Source: JARRPM01 sp963792815 | Lineage (GTDB): Bacteria > Pseudomonadota > Gammaproteobacteria > Pseudomonadales > Halieaceae | NCBI GenBank assembly: GCA_963792815.1 | Contig: CAWBXR010000016.1 | Location: forward strand, 371,794 to 435,793 | Direction of reading: 5' to 3' | DNA: 64,000 nucleotides | Part shown: positions 8,582 to 15,578 of the stretch, piece by piece | How positions within the stretch are numbered: the first letter of the stretch is position 1 | Layout: each line of letters opens with the position of its first letter | Translations under genes and position numbers: made by a program | The notes under the pieces: generated by a model | What the model was told of the DNA's origin: nothing | Databases searched by the model: none | What the model saw: only the letters and a program-made list of their open reading frames with translations

Positions 8582-9838
8582 GCAGCGGCCTGTCTCTGCT
8601 GGTTCAGGGCATTCGCCACGCGCAACGCGCTGACGACACCGTCCTCGTGAAAACCATTGTGCCAGTAGGCACCACAATACCACGTGTTGCGCTGGCCGTT
8701 GATCTCTTCCCAGCGCTGCTGGGCGGCTATGCCGGCTATGGAGAACACCGGGTGGTCGTAGCTGAAGCGCCCCAGCACCTTGACCGGGTTGATGGCCTCG
8801 CTGTTGTTCAGGGTAACGCAGAAAGTCTCCGGCGCGGTGATGCCCTGCAGGATATTCATGTTGTAGGTGACCACTGCCCGGTCACGGCCGGGTTCCAGGG
8901 AGTAGTTCCAACTCGACCAGGTTTTGCGATTGCGCGGCAGCAAACGTGTATCGGTGTGCAGCACTACGTCGTTGGCCTGGTAAGGCAGTGCACCGAGTAT
9001 ATCCCGCTCTATGGGACTGGGCTCTTCCAGCATTGCCAGCGCCTGGTCTGAGTGGGTGGCCAGCACTACCTGGTCGAAGTTGCAGGTTGCGCCCGTCTGC
9101 CATGACCAGGGTGACCTGGTTGGCCTGCCGCCTGATTCTCGCGACCGCGCAACCGGTGAAAATGCGCTGCTCGAAGCGCTGGCAAAGCGGTCTCAGGTAC
9201 TCTCTGGAGCCGCCTTCTATAACCCGCCAGGTGGGCCGGTCCTGGACCGACAGGAGTCCGTGGTTGCGGAAGAAGCGCAGGAAAAAATTCAGGGGGAAGT
9301 CGAGGATGGTGGCGCAGTTTGCGGACCATATCGCAGAGCCCATGGCGGCGAGGTACTGGCGCTTGAAGGCCTCGCTGTAGCGATTGCGCTCCAGGTATTC
9401 ACCCAGGGTCTGGCTGTCACTGACCCTGCCCGCGTCGAGGTCTGCCACCGATTCCTTATTGAAGCGCAGGATGTCCCGCACCATGGTGAGGAAGCGCCAG
9501 GAGAGCAGGTTGCCGCGCTGGGCGAACAGGCTGTCGAGATTGGTGCCGGAGTATTCGAGTCCGGACTGCTCGTCCCGCACACTGAAACCCATGGTGGTGG
9601 GCTTGCTGGGGACCCCCAGGCTGTCCATGAGGGCAATGAAGTTGGGGTAGGTCCAGTCATTGAAGACTATAAAGCCGGTGTCGATGGCGTAGCGGCGGGT
9701 GCCCAGTTTCACATCCACCGTGGCGGTGTGGCCACCGACAGTCTTGCCGGCCTCAAATACCGATACCTCGTGAGCTGTGCTGAGGTAGTGCGCGCAACTC
9801 AGTCCGGAAATTCCGGATCCAATAACAGCTATTCTCAA
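8578..9838 (-). pseudogene. FAD-dependent amine-oxidase-like protein, split by a one-base frameshift
   Basis: NAD(P)-binding/FAD oxidoreductase (flavin amine oxidase family, about 419 residues if repaired). It begins at TTG 9838, preceded by GGAG with 8 nt spacing; I see no usable ATG upstream. The N-terminal FAD motif is IAVIGSGISGLSCAHYLS and the next conserved block is FIVFNDWTYPNF. The reading frame is intact to about codon 248 (VTLVMADGR). The family sequence then continues one base out of frame (FDQVVLATHSDQAL) to the stop at 8578. The span is 1261 nt, i.e. 420 codons plus one base, so a single extra base near 9085-9097 (minus strand GACGGGCGCAACC) explains the break. It is first in an operon with DUF1365 (4-nt overlap) and cfa. 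Real inactivation and assembly error both fit. Confidence 0.82.
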
Positions 9839-9941
9839 AACGCCGGTCTCCAGGCCTGGGCCGCTGTTCGGGATTTCCGAGGATCAGCGGGGTAGTGGTG
9901 TAGTTTCTTCATACGATGGGGGCGGGCTATCGGATTTGTTT

Positions 9942-9994
9942 ACAGTATGGCCCAGCCGGCAGTGATCTGCCTTCCTCAAGCTGGCGTATACTGT
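9942..9994. promoter_or_regulatory. divergent promoter/operator region between FAD-DUF1365-cfa and ECF sigma-chrR
   Basis: The 185-nt gap between the two divergent operons holds a symmetric arrangement. A 7-bp inverted repeat, ACAGTAT (9942-9948) and ATACTGT (9988-9994), flanks a smaller palindrome GGCAG-TGAT-CTGCC (9958-9971). Read on the plus strand, TGATCT (9963-9968) is followed after 17 nt by GTATACTGT. On the minus strand GATCA is followed by CATACTGT. TGATC is close to the -35 hexamer known for RpoE of the ChrR group, so autoregulated, divergent ECF-dependent promoters are plausible. The -10 element differs from the Rhodobacter one I recall, so the promoter assignment is tentative. Confidence 0.4.
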
Positions 9995-10023
9995 CCACAA
10001 GCGCTTGAGAGAGAGAAAAATCA

Positions 10024-10623
10024 GTGGTCGATAATTCCGAGGAAACAAGGTCAGGTCCGCAGGAGATAGTGGGGCGGCGCACCGACGAGTGGAGCGAGTG
10101 CCTCACTCTGATTGCTGCCAACCAGGACAGGGCGGCTTTTACCCGATTCTTCCGACATTTTGCCCCCCTGATCAAGGCGTTTGCACTTGCCGGCTCCAGT
10201 CTGTCGGCCTCGGTGGCTGACGAGCTGGTGCAGGAAGTGATGCTCAAGGTGTGGCAGAAAGCCGGTGGGTTCAACCCGGAGAAAGCCGCTGCCAGCACGT
10301 GGGTCTACACGATCGCGCGCAATTGCCGGACCGACATGTTCCGCCGCCTGCAAAAGTTTGACACCCCGCTGGCGGAAGAAGATGTATTTCCCGAGCAGGA
10401 GAGCGAGGAGCCCTTTGCGCTGCTGCAGGGGCGCCGTATCCAGGAACGCGTGAGGGACCTTATGGCCACCCTCCCGGCGGACCAGATGCAGATCCTCGCC
10501 AAGGTTTATATGGAAGGAAAATCACACGCGGAAGCCGCCGCGGAGCTCGACCTGCCCCTGGGCACGGTCAAGTCCCGGGTCAGGCTGGCTATCCAAAAAC
10601 TTCAAATTCAGATAGATCGTTAA
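10024..10623 (+). CDS. ECF sigma factor of the RpoE/ChrR group
   Basis: 199-residue extracytoplasmic-function sigma factor. It begins at GTG 10024, which follows a GAGAGAGA ribosome-binding stretch. Region 2 contains DELVQEVMLKVWQKAGGF and the WVYTIARNCRTDMFRR helix; region 4 contains HAEAAAELDLPLGTVKSRVR, the -35-recognising helix-turn-helix. The next gene, four nucleotides downstream, is a ChrR anti-sigma factor, which defines the subgroup. When released it should direct transcription of its own operon and of the divergent FAD oxidoreductase-DUF1365-cfa operon. In Rhodobacter the signal is singlet oxygen or organic hydroperoxide; whether the same signal acts here is inference. Confidence 0.92.
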   Translation: MVDNSEETRSGPQEIVGRRTDEWSECLTLIAANQDRAAFTRFFRHFAPLIKAFALAGSSLSASVADELVQEVMLKVWQKAGGFNPEKAAASTWVYTIARNCRTDMFRRLQKFDTPLAEEDVFPEQESEEPFALLQGRRIQERVRDLMATLPADQMQILAKVYMEGKSHAEAAAELDLPLGTVKSRVRLAIQKLQIQIDR

Positions 10624-10627
10624 AATT

Positions 10628-11284
10628 ATGGCTAAATTTCACCCAGAGCTTGACCTCCTGACTGAACATGCGGCGGGAAACCTCCCCCTGGCCCAGGCGG
10701 CCTGTGTTTCGGTCCACATGAACTACTGCGAGCAGTGCCGGCGCACGTCCGGCCAGCTGCAGAACCTCGGTGCCGCGCTGTTCGATAACCTGCACGGCGA
10801 GCCGGTGGGCGATGCCCTGCTGAACTCGGTGCTGGCGAGGCTGGACGATGCTGCGCCACTGAGTTACGCCAGCTCCAGCGAGTGGGCCGCCGGCAAGACC
10901 CCGGCTATCCTGCAGCGCCTTATGAGCGGCGACCTGACAGACCTGGTATGGAAAAAGATTACCAGCACCCTGCGGATCAGCTATCTCAAGACAGGGGACC
11001 CGAATTATGAATTCGCGCTCTACCACATCAAGGCCGGGGGCAGGATTCCGGAGCACACTCACCGCGGGTCGGAAATGACCCTGATACTCGAGGGCGGTTT
11101 TTCCGATGCCGACGGCAGCTACCACCAGGGTGATTTCCTGCTGCGGCAGCCCAGCGACGTCCACGCCCCGACGGCAGTGCAGTCGGAAGATTGCATATGC
11201 CTGGCGGTATTGGACGCACCCCTGAAGTTTACCGGCTGGAAATACCGCTGGATGAACCCGTTCCTGCAGCTTAATACCGGCTGA
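10628..11284 (+). CDS. chrR: ChrR-type zinc-binding cupin anti-sigma factor
   Basis: 218-residue cytoplasmic anti-sigma factor with two metal sites. The N-terminal ZAS domain has His5, His30, Cys34 and Cys37 (pattern HMNYCEQC), matching the zinc ligands His6/His31/Cys35/Cys38 of Rhodobacter sphaeroides ChrR with an offset of one. The C-terminal cupin has His143, His145, Glu149 and His179 (PEHTHRGSE and DVHAPT), matching the second site of ChrR with an offset of two. The N-terminal domain sequesters the sigma factor; the cupin domain is needed for the response to singlet oxygen. It is cotranscribed with the sigma gene (4-nt gap). All predicted metal ligands are present, so it should be functional. 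Confidence 0.93.
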   Translation: MAKFHPELDLLTEHAAGNLPLAQAACVSVHMNYCEQCRRTSGQLQNLGAALFDNLHGEPVGDALLNSVLARLDDAAPLSYASSSEWAAGKTPAILQRLMSGDLTDLVWKKITSTLRISYLKTGDPNYEFALYHIKAGGRIPEHTHRGSEMTLILEGGFSDADGSYHQGDFLLRQPSDVHAPTAVQSEDCICLAVLDAPLKFTGWKYRWMNPFLQLNTG

Positions 11285-11601
11285 ATTGCGGGGCTCCGGC
11301 CCCGTTGCCTGCCGGCGCCGCCGCTCCCTGCGGTCGCCGGAGTAACCCCGCTCCAGAACAGTGCCACAGTCCTTTGTGGCCGCGCCTTGCTTATGGTGGG
11401 TGATATCCTCGATTCACGTCGTGAATAGTGGTCATTGTTCACGCCAAGTGCCGGCTGTGCTACAGTCGGCGGCTGCCCGCATTTGGGGCACCGGAAAATG
11501 CCAGTACCAGCGTTCGATCAGGCCCGAGAAACCCGCTGAACCGGGGCTGCTCAAGTCGACGCTGGCGTTCAAAATAATCAGGTACGGGGGTATACATAGC
11601 T
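11285..11601. other. 317-nt noncoding gap with hairpins, before pntA
   Basis: No convincing gene. From left to right it holds: a GC hairpin CGGGGC-TCCG-GCCCCG just after chrR (11289-11304), without a T-run; a second GC-rich imperfect hairpin around 11311-11341; GCCACA-GTCCTT-TGTGGC (11363-11380); a near-perfect palindrome ATTCACG-T-CGTGAAT (11412-11426); and a possible sigma-70 promoter, TTCACG (11438-11443), 17 nt, TACAGT (11461-11466). This leaves a pntA leader of about 130 nt. The palindrome just upstream of the promoter-like pair could be an operator for the transhydrogenase genes; no regulator is identified. Confidence 0.45.
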
Positions 11602-12744
11602 ATGCGCATCGCCATTCCCAAGGAAACGCACCCGGGCGAAAACCGGGTTCCCATCACGCCGGAATCGGCCAAGAAGCTGTGTCGTATGGGTGCAGAGGTC
11701 GTTGTCCAGGCCGGCCTGGGCGCAGGCTCAGGTTTCGCCGACGCGGAGTACATCGAGGCGGGGGCCACCGTTTCCACCGATCGCAAAGCATTATTCAGTA
11801 ATGCCGACATACTTCTGCGGTTGCACAAGCCAACGATGGAAGACGTGGGCCTGATGCGGCGGGGCTGTATCCATATCAGTTACCTTGACCCCTTCAATGA
11901 GCGGGAACTGGTGACCGCGCTGAAGGATGCGGGTGTTACCGCCATCAGTATGGAAATGATCCCGCGGACCACCCGCAGCCAGAAAATGGACGCTCTCAGT
12001 TCCCAGGCCAACCTCGCAGGCTATGTGATGGTATTGCTGGCGGCGACCCATCTGCCCCGGATTTTCCCCATGATGATGACCCCGGCGGGCACCCTCAAGC
12101 CCGCCAACGTTTTCGTCATCGGCGCCGGCGTCGCCGGCCTGCAGGCCATAGCGACCGCCAAGCGGCTCGGCGCCAGGGTGACGGCGTTCGACACCCGGCC
12201 CGTGGTGGCCGAGCAGGTGCAGTCACTGGGTGCGAAGTTCCTGGAGATAGACCTCGGCGAGACGGGCCAGACCGCCGCCGGTTACGCCCTGGAGCTGACC
12301 CCCGAGCAGGTCGAAAAGCAACGGCAGGCCCAGAAAGACGTTATTGCCAAGTCGGATGTGGTTATCACCACCGCCCAGGTATTCGGACGCAAGCCGCCGG
12401 TGCTGGTCACCAAGGATATGATCCAGGGCATGGCACCGGGTTCGGTGATAGTCGATATGGCTGCTGAAACCGGCGGCAATGTCGAGGGCTCAGTGCCCAA
12501 CGAGATCGTGGAGTGGAGTGGGGTGACCATTATCGGCAAGGGCAACCTGGCCGGGGAAGTGGCGCGCCACGCCAGCCAGATGTACTCCTCCAATCTGTTC
12601 AACCTGGTGGAGGACAACTGGAACGAGGAGCACAGGGTGTTCAAGGTGGATTTCGACGACGATATCCTGCCCGGCTGTATCATCACCCACGGCGGTGAGG
12701 TGGTGCATGAAACTATCAAGAAGATCCTGGAAGGGGGAGCATAA
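11602..12744 (+). CDS. pntA: NAD(P) transhydrogenase, alpha subunit part 1 (soluble domain I)
   Basis: NAD(H)-binding soluble domain of the proton-translocating transhydrogenase, which transfers hydride from NADH to NADP+ using the proton-motive force. The protein is 380 residues, the size of the split-type alpha-1 subunit rather than the about 510-residue E. coli PntA. Motifs: N-terminal IPKETHPGENRVPITPESA, RTTRSQKMDALSSQANLAGY, and the Rossmann segment VFVIGAGVAGLQAIATAKRLG (from about residue 171). The start is ATG 11602, directly after an AGCT-rich leader. It is followed by the alpha-2 and beta genes in one operon. The product supplies NADPH for biosynthesis and oxidative defence, which fits the nearby stress module, although common control is only a possibility. 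Confidence 0.94.
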   Translation: MRIAIPKETHPGENRVPITPESAKKLCRMGAEVVVQAGLGAGSGFADAEYIEAGATVSTDRKALFSNADILLRLHKPTMEDVGLMRRGCIHISYLDPFNERELVTALKDAGVTAISMEMIPRTTRSQKMDALSSQANLAGYVMVLLAATHLPRIFPMMMTPAGTLKPANVFVIGAGVAGLQAIATAKRLGARVTAFDTRPVVAEQVQSLGAKFLEIDLGETGQTAAGYALELTPEQVEKQRQAQKDVIAKSDVVITTAQVFGRKPPVLVTKDMIQGMAPGSVIVDMAAETGGNVEGSVPNEIVEWSGVTIIGKGNLAGEVARHASQMYSSNLFNLVEDNWNEEHRVFKVDFDDDILPGCIITHGGEVVHETIKKILEGGA

Positions 12745-12745
12745 A

Positions 12746-13033
12746 ATGATACCCGCAGAAGTTTTTCTCACGTTCATCCTTATGCTGTCGATATTTCTGG
12801 GCTTCGAACTGATCAACAAGGTGCCTGCGACCCTGCACACACCATTGATGTCCGGCGCGAATGCCATATCCGGAATCACCGTGGTTGGTGCCGTCAGCCT
12901 CGCCGGCAACGGGCAGCAGGACCTGGCCAACTGGCTGGGTGCGGCCGCCGTTGCACTGGCCACCATCAACGTGGTGGGTGGATATATGGTGACCGACCGT
13001 ATGCTGGCCATGTTCAAGAAGAAGGGGAGCTAG
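12746..13033 (+). CDS. pntAB: NAD(P) transhydrogenase, alpha subunit part 2 (membrane)
   Basis: 95-residue membrane subunit carrying the transmembrane helices that are fused to domain I in E. coli PntA. The start is ATG 12746 (MIPAEVFLTFILMLSIF), one base after the pntA stop. An in-frame start at 12695 inside pntA is rejected because it adds no family sequence. Three hydrophobic helices are visible, including the LMSGANAISGITVVGA segment characteristic of the family. It forms part of the proton channel with PntB, which begins four bases downstream. The three-gene arrangement is common in marine gammaproteobacteria and alphaproteobacteria. Confidence 0.92.
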   Translation: MIPAEVFLTFILMLSIFLGFELINKVPATLHTPLMSGANAISGITVVGAVSLAGNGQQDLANWLGAAAVALATINVVGGYMVTDRMLAMFKKKGS

Positions 13034-13037
13034 GGTG

Positions 13038-14390
13038 ATGGATAGCCTGATTCAATACGCCTATGTGGCATCAGCCGCCCTCTTTATCTACGGCCTGAAA
13101 CAACTCGGCTCCCCTGCGACTGCGCGGCGGGGCAATATGGTCTCCGCGATGGGCATGTTGCTCGCCATCGTGGCGGCGCTGCTCGACCAGGGCATCGTCG
13201 ACTACCAGTGGATCGCCATCGGTTTCGTGGCCGGTGCTGCGATCGGCGGCGCCGCCGCCCGCATGGTGGAAATGACCGCCATGCCGGAGATGGTGGCCCT
13301 GTTCAACGGGTTTGGCGGTATGGCCAGCCTGCTGGTGGGCTGGGCAGCCCTGGCTCCGGGGTCCGCAACCTTTACCCTGGTCACCATTATCCTGTCCATC
13401 CTGATCGGTGGCGTGACCTTTACCGGCAGCATGATCGCCTATGGCAAGCTCAGTGAGCGGATTGGCAGCGGCGCGGTGTTGTTCAGCGGCCAGCAAATAG
13501 TCAACAGCATTATCGTACTGGGTATCCTGGCCGGTGCCGTGATGTTCTGCCTCGAGCCTGCCAATCACCTGTGGTTGTACCTCGTGGTCGCCCTGTCACT
13601 GGTTTTCGGTGTGATGGTGGTAATACCTATCGGCGGGGCGGATATGCCGGTGGTGATTTCCCTGTTGAACTCCTACTCCGGCCTCGCGGCCTGCGCCGCC
13701 GGATTCGCGGTCAACAACAATATCCTGATCGTGGCCGGCGCTCTGGTGGGTGCCTCGGGTATCATTCTTACCCAGATCATGTGCAAGGCGATGAACCGCT
13801 CCCTGGCCAACGTCCTGTTCAGTGGTTTCGGCAGCGGCAAGACTGAAGCCACCGTGGTCGAGGGCGAGATCAAGCCGATCAACGTCGAGGATGCCTACTA
13901 TATCCTCGAGGCTGCCAGCAACGTCGCCATCATCCCCGGATACGGTATGGCAGTGGCCCAGGCCCAGCACGTGGTCAAGGAACTGGCCGAGCTGCTGGAG
14001 CAAAACGGCGCGGAGGTCAATTTTGGTATTCACCCGGTAGCGGGGCGGATGCCCGGGCACATGAACGTGCTGCTGGCCGAGGCCGATGTGCCCTACGACC
14101 AGCTGCTGGAGATGGACGATATCAACCCCCGCATGGAGAATGTGGATGTGGCTATCGTCATCGGCGCCAACGACGTGGTCAACCCGGCGGCCAGGGAGAT
14201 CGAGTCCTCGCCCATCTACGGTATGCCGGTGATCAATGTCGACAAGGCCCGCACGGTGTTCGTGCTCAAGCGCTCCATGGCCTCCGGCTTTGCCGGCATC
14301 GAGAACCCGCTGTTCTACAAGGACAATACCCGTATGCTGTTCGGCGACGCCAAGGAGTCCATTGGTAATCTGATTCGCGAATTCAGCTGA
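13038..14390 (+). CDS. pntB: NAD(P) transhydrogenase, beta subunit
   Basis: Beta subunit containing the membrane domain and the NADP(H)-binding domain III, 450 residues. Start ATG 13038 is preferred over GTG 13035, the codon immediately before it; a GGGGAG sequence lies just upstream. The first two thirds are hydrophobic helices. The C-terminal NADP-binding domain has GYGMAVAQAQHVVKELAELL, FGIHPVAGRMPGHMNVLLAEA and the NDVVNPAAR and KRSMASGFAGIENPLF segments conserved in PntB. Last gene of the pnt operon; a strong terminator follows at 14411-14438. Confidence 0.95.
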   Translation: MDSLIQYAYVASAALFIYGLKQLGSPATARRGNMVSAMGMLLAIVAALLDQGIVDYQWIAIGFVAGAAIGGAAARMVEMTAMPEMVALFNGFGGMASLLVGWAALAPGSATFTLVTIILSILIGGVTFTGSMIAYGKLSERIGSGAVLFSGQQIVNSIIVLGILAGAVMFCLEPANHLWLYLVVALSLVFGVMVVIPIGGADMPVVISLLNSYSGLAACAAGFAVNNNILIVAGALVGASGIILTQIMCKAMNRSLANVLFSGFGSGKTEATVVEGEIKPINVEDAYYILEAASNVAIIPGYGMAVAQAQHVVKELAELLEQNGAEVNFGIHPVAGRMPGHMNVLLAEADVPYDQLLEMDDINPRMENVDVAIVIGANDVVNPAAREIESSPIYGMPVINVDKARTVFVLKRSMASGFAGIENPLFYKDNTRMLFGDAKESIGNLIREFS

Positions 14391-14410
14391 TCGGATCCCT
14401 CCAGCGAAAA

Positions 14411-14438
14411 ACGCCGGCCCTTTGCCGGCGTTTTTTTT
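14411..14438 (+). terminator. rho-independent terminator after pntB
   Basis: Perfect 8-bp stem ACGCCGGC/GCCGGCGT with a 5-nt loop (14419-14423), followed by eight T residues (14431-14438). The stem is preceded by four A residues, so it could also act on the opposite strand. Confidence 0.9.
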
Positions 14439-14554
14439 GCTGCCGGGGCCGTTTGTACAACAATGCAGACCCTGCGCGGGATCAATGTTTTAGCGTCTGG
14501 GACAGGCTAGGCTGAAAGGCCTATGCTTGGCAGACATTTGCCGGAGACGAGACT

Positions 14555-15577
14555 ATGGCAGCCGATACACGCAAACCCGTGAAGCGCAAAGCGCCGGTCA
14601 GGAAGAAGGCGCCCGGCAAGAAGAAACCGGCCACTGCGGCCAAAAAAACTGCCGCCCGTAAGAAACCTGCGGCCGCCCCTGCGCAGGCAGTGAAAAAATC
14701 CACTACCCAACCACCCCTGCTCAGGGCGCTGTACGCGGAGCATCGCCATATCGCCAATGTCATGCGGCTGTTCAGCGAACAGCTGGATGCGATCGAGGCG
14801 GGCGAGCTGGTGGATACCCACGTGGTCTACGAGATCATGGACTACATGGTGACCTGGCCGGACCGGTTCCATCACCCCCGGGAGGATCTCATTTACGGCC
14901 GGGTGGCAGAGCTTGATGTGGCGGCGGGCGACAGCGTGGACAGCCTGCAGCGCGATCATGACTATATGGCGAAAACGGGCCAGGAGGTGCTGCGCAATAT
15001 CCAGCTGTGGCGCGATGGCGAGCTCACGGGTGGGATGCTGGTGAATGGCGGGCGCGCTTACGTCCAGCACATGTACGAGCATATGAACAGCGAAGAGAAA
15101 CTGGTATTTCCCCAGATTGAAGGAGTGCTGAGCGCGGCAGACTGGGCGGAGCTTGAGCGGGACGACCGGCTGCGCCCGGTAGTGGACCCGGTTTTTGGCC
15201 AGCGCGTGCAGCGCGAGTTCCGCAATATGGCGCGCAAGCTGCGCAGCAGCGTGCGGCGCGGGGTCGAGCGCGGCACCCTGGTGGAGTGGCTCAGCGTCGA
15301 GGCCCTGATGGAGTCGCTGGAGGTGGTCTCCATGGCCTACGAATCCGCCCGCGGCAGTGCCGGTGACCACGTGAAGATCGCCTGGGATGAGGGGCTTGAG
15401 ATGTTTCGCGAATCACCGGTCACGGCTCCCCTGCGCTGCGCAGCCAACAACGCCCGCCTGGGCCTGCGCCTGATGCAGGAAGTCGCGGAAATTTCCCGCG
15501 ATGCCGTGGGTGACCTGGCTCGGGTCAACCAGGAGCGCAAGGACCGGATTCGCCTGCTGGACAGCCAGTCGAACTAG
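14555..15577 (+). CDS. hemerythrin (HHE) domain protein with lysine/alanine/proline-rich histone-like tail
   Basis: 340-residue protein in two parts. Residues 1-55 are a strongly basic low-complexity tail of K, A, P and R (repeated KKA/KKP units such as RKKAPGKKKPATAAKK), like bacterial histone-H1-like AlgP or eukaryotic H1 tails. Residues from about 56 form a hemerythrin-like four-helix domain with likely di-iron ligands in AEHRHIAN, HHPREDLIYGRV, DHDYMAKT and HMYEHMNSEEKLVFP. The domain is longer than a minimal HHE, with an extra C-terminal helical part to residue 340. The start ATG 14555 is clear. It stands alone after the pnt terminator and converges on the ABC exporter gene (1-nt gap). 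HHE proteins sense or bind O2, NO or iron; a nucleic-acid-binding tail would tether it to DNA or RNA. That function is inference. Confidence 0.82.
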   Translation: MAADTRKPVKRKAPVRKKAPGKKKPATAAKKTAARKKPAAAPAQAVKKSTTQPPLLRALYAEHRHIANVMRLFSEQLDAIEAGELVDTHVVYEIMDYMVTWPDRFHHPREDLIYGRVAELDVAAGDSVDSLQRDHDYMAKTGQEVLRNIQLWRDGELTGGMLVNGGRAYVQHMYEHMNSEEKLVFPQIEGVLSAADWAELERDDRLRPVVDPVFGQRVQREFRNMARKLRSSVRRGVERGTLVEWLSVEALMESLEVVSMAYESARGSAGDHVKIAWDEGLEMFRESPVTAPLRCAANNARLGLRLMQEVAEISRDAVGDLARVNQERKDRIRLLDSQSN

Positions 15578-15578
15578 T

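Noticed and set aside
8578..9838. Programmed ribosomal frameshifting in the FAD gene, srkA and modC
   Set aside because: No slippery heptamer, downstream pseudoknot or conserved signal is visible at the three breaks, and these families are not known to use it; a one-base indel is simpler.
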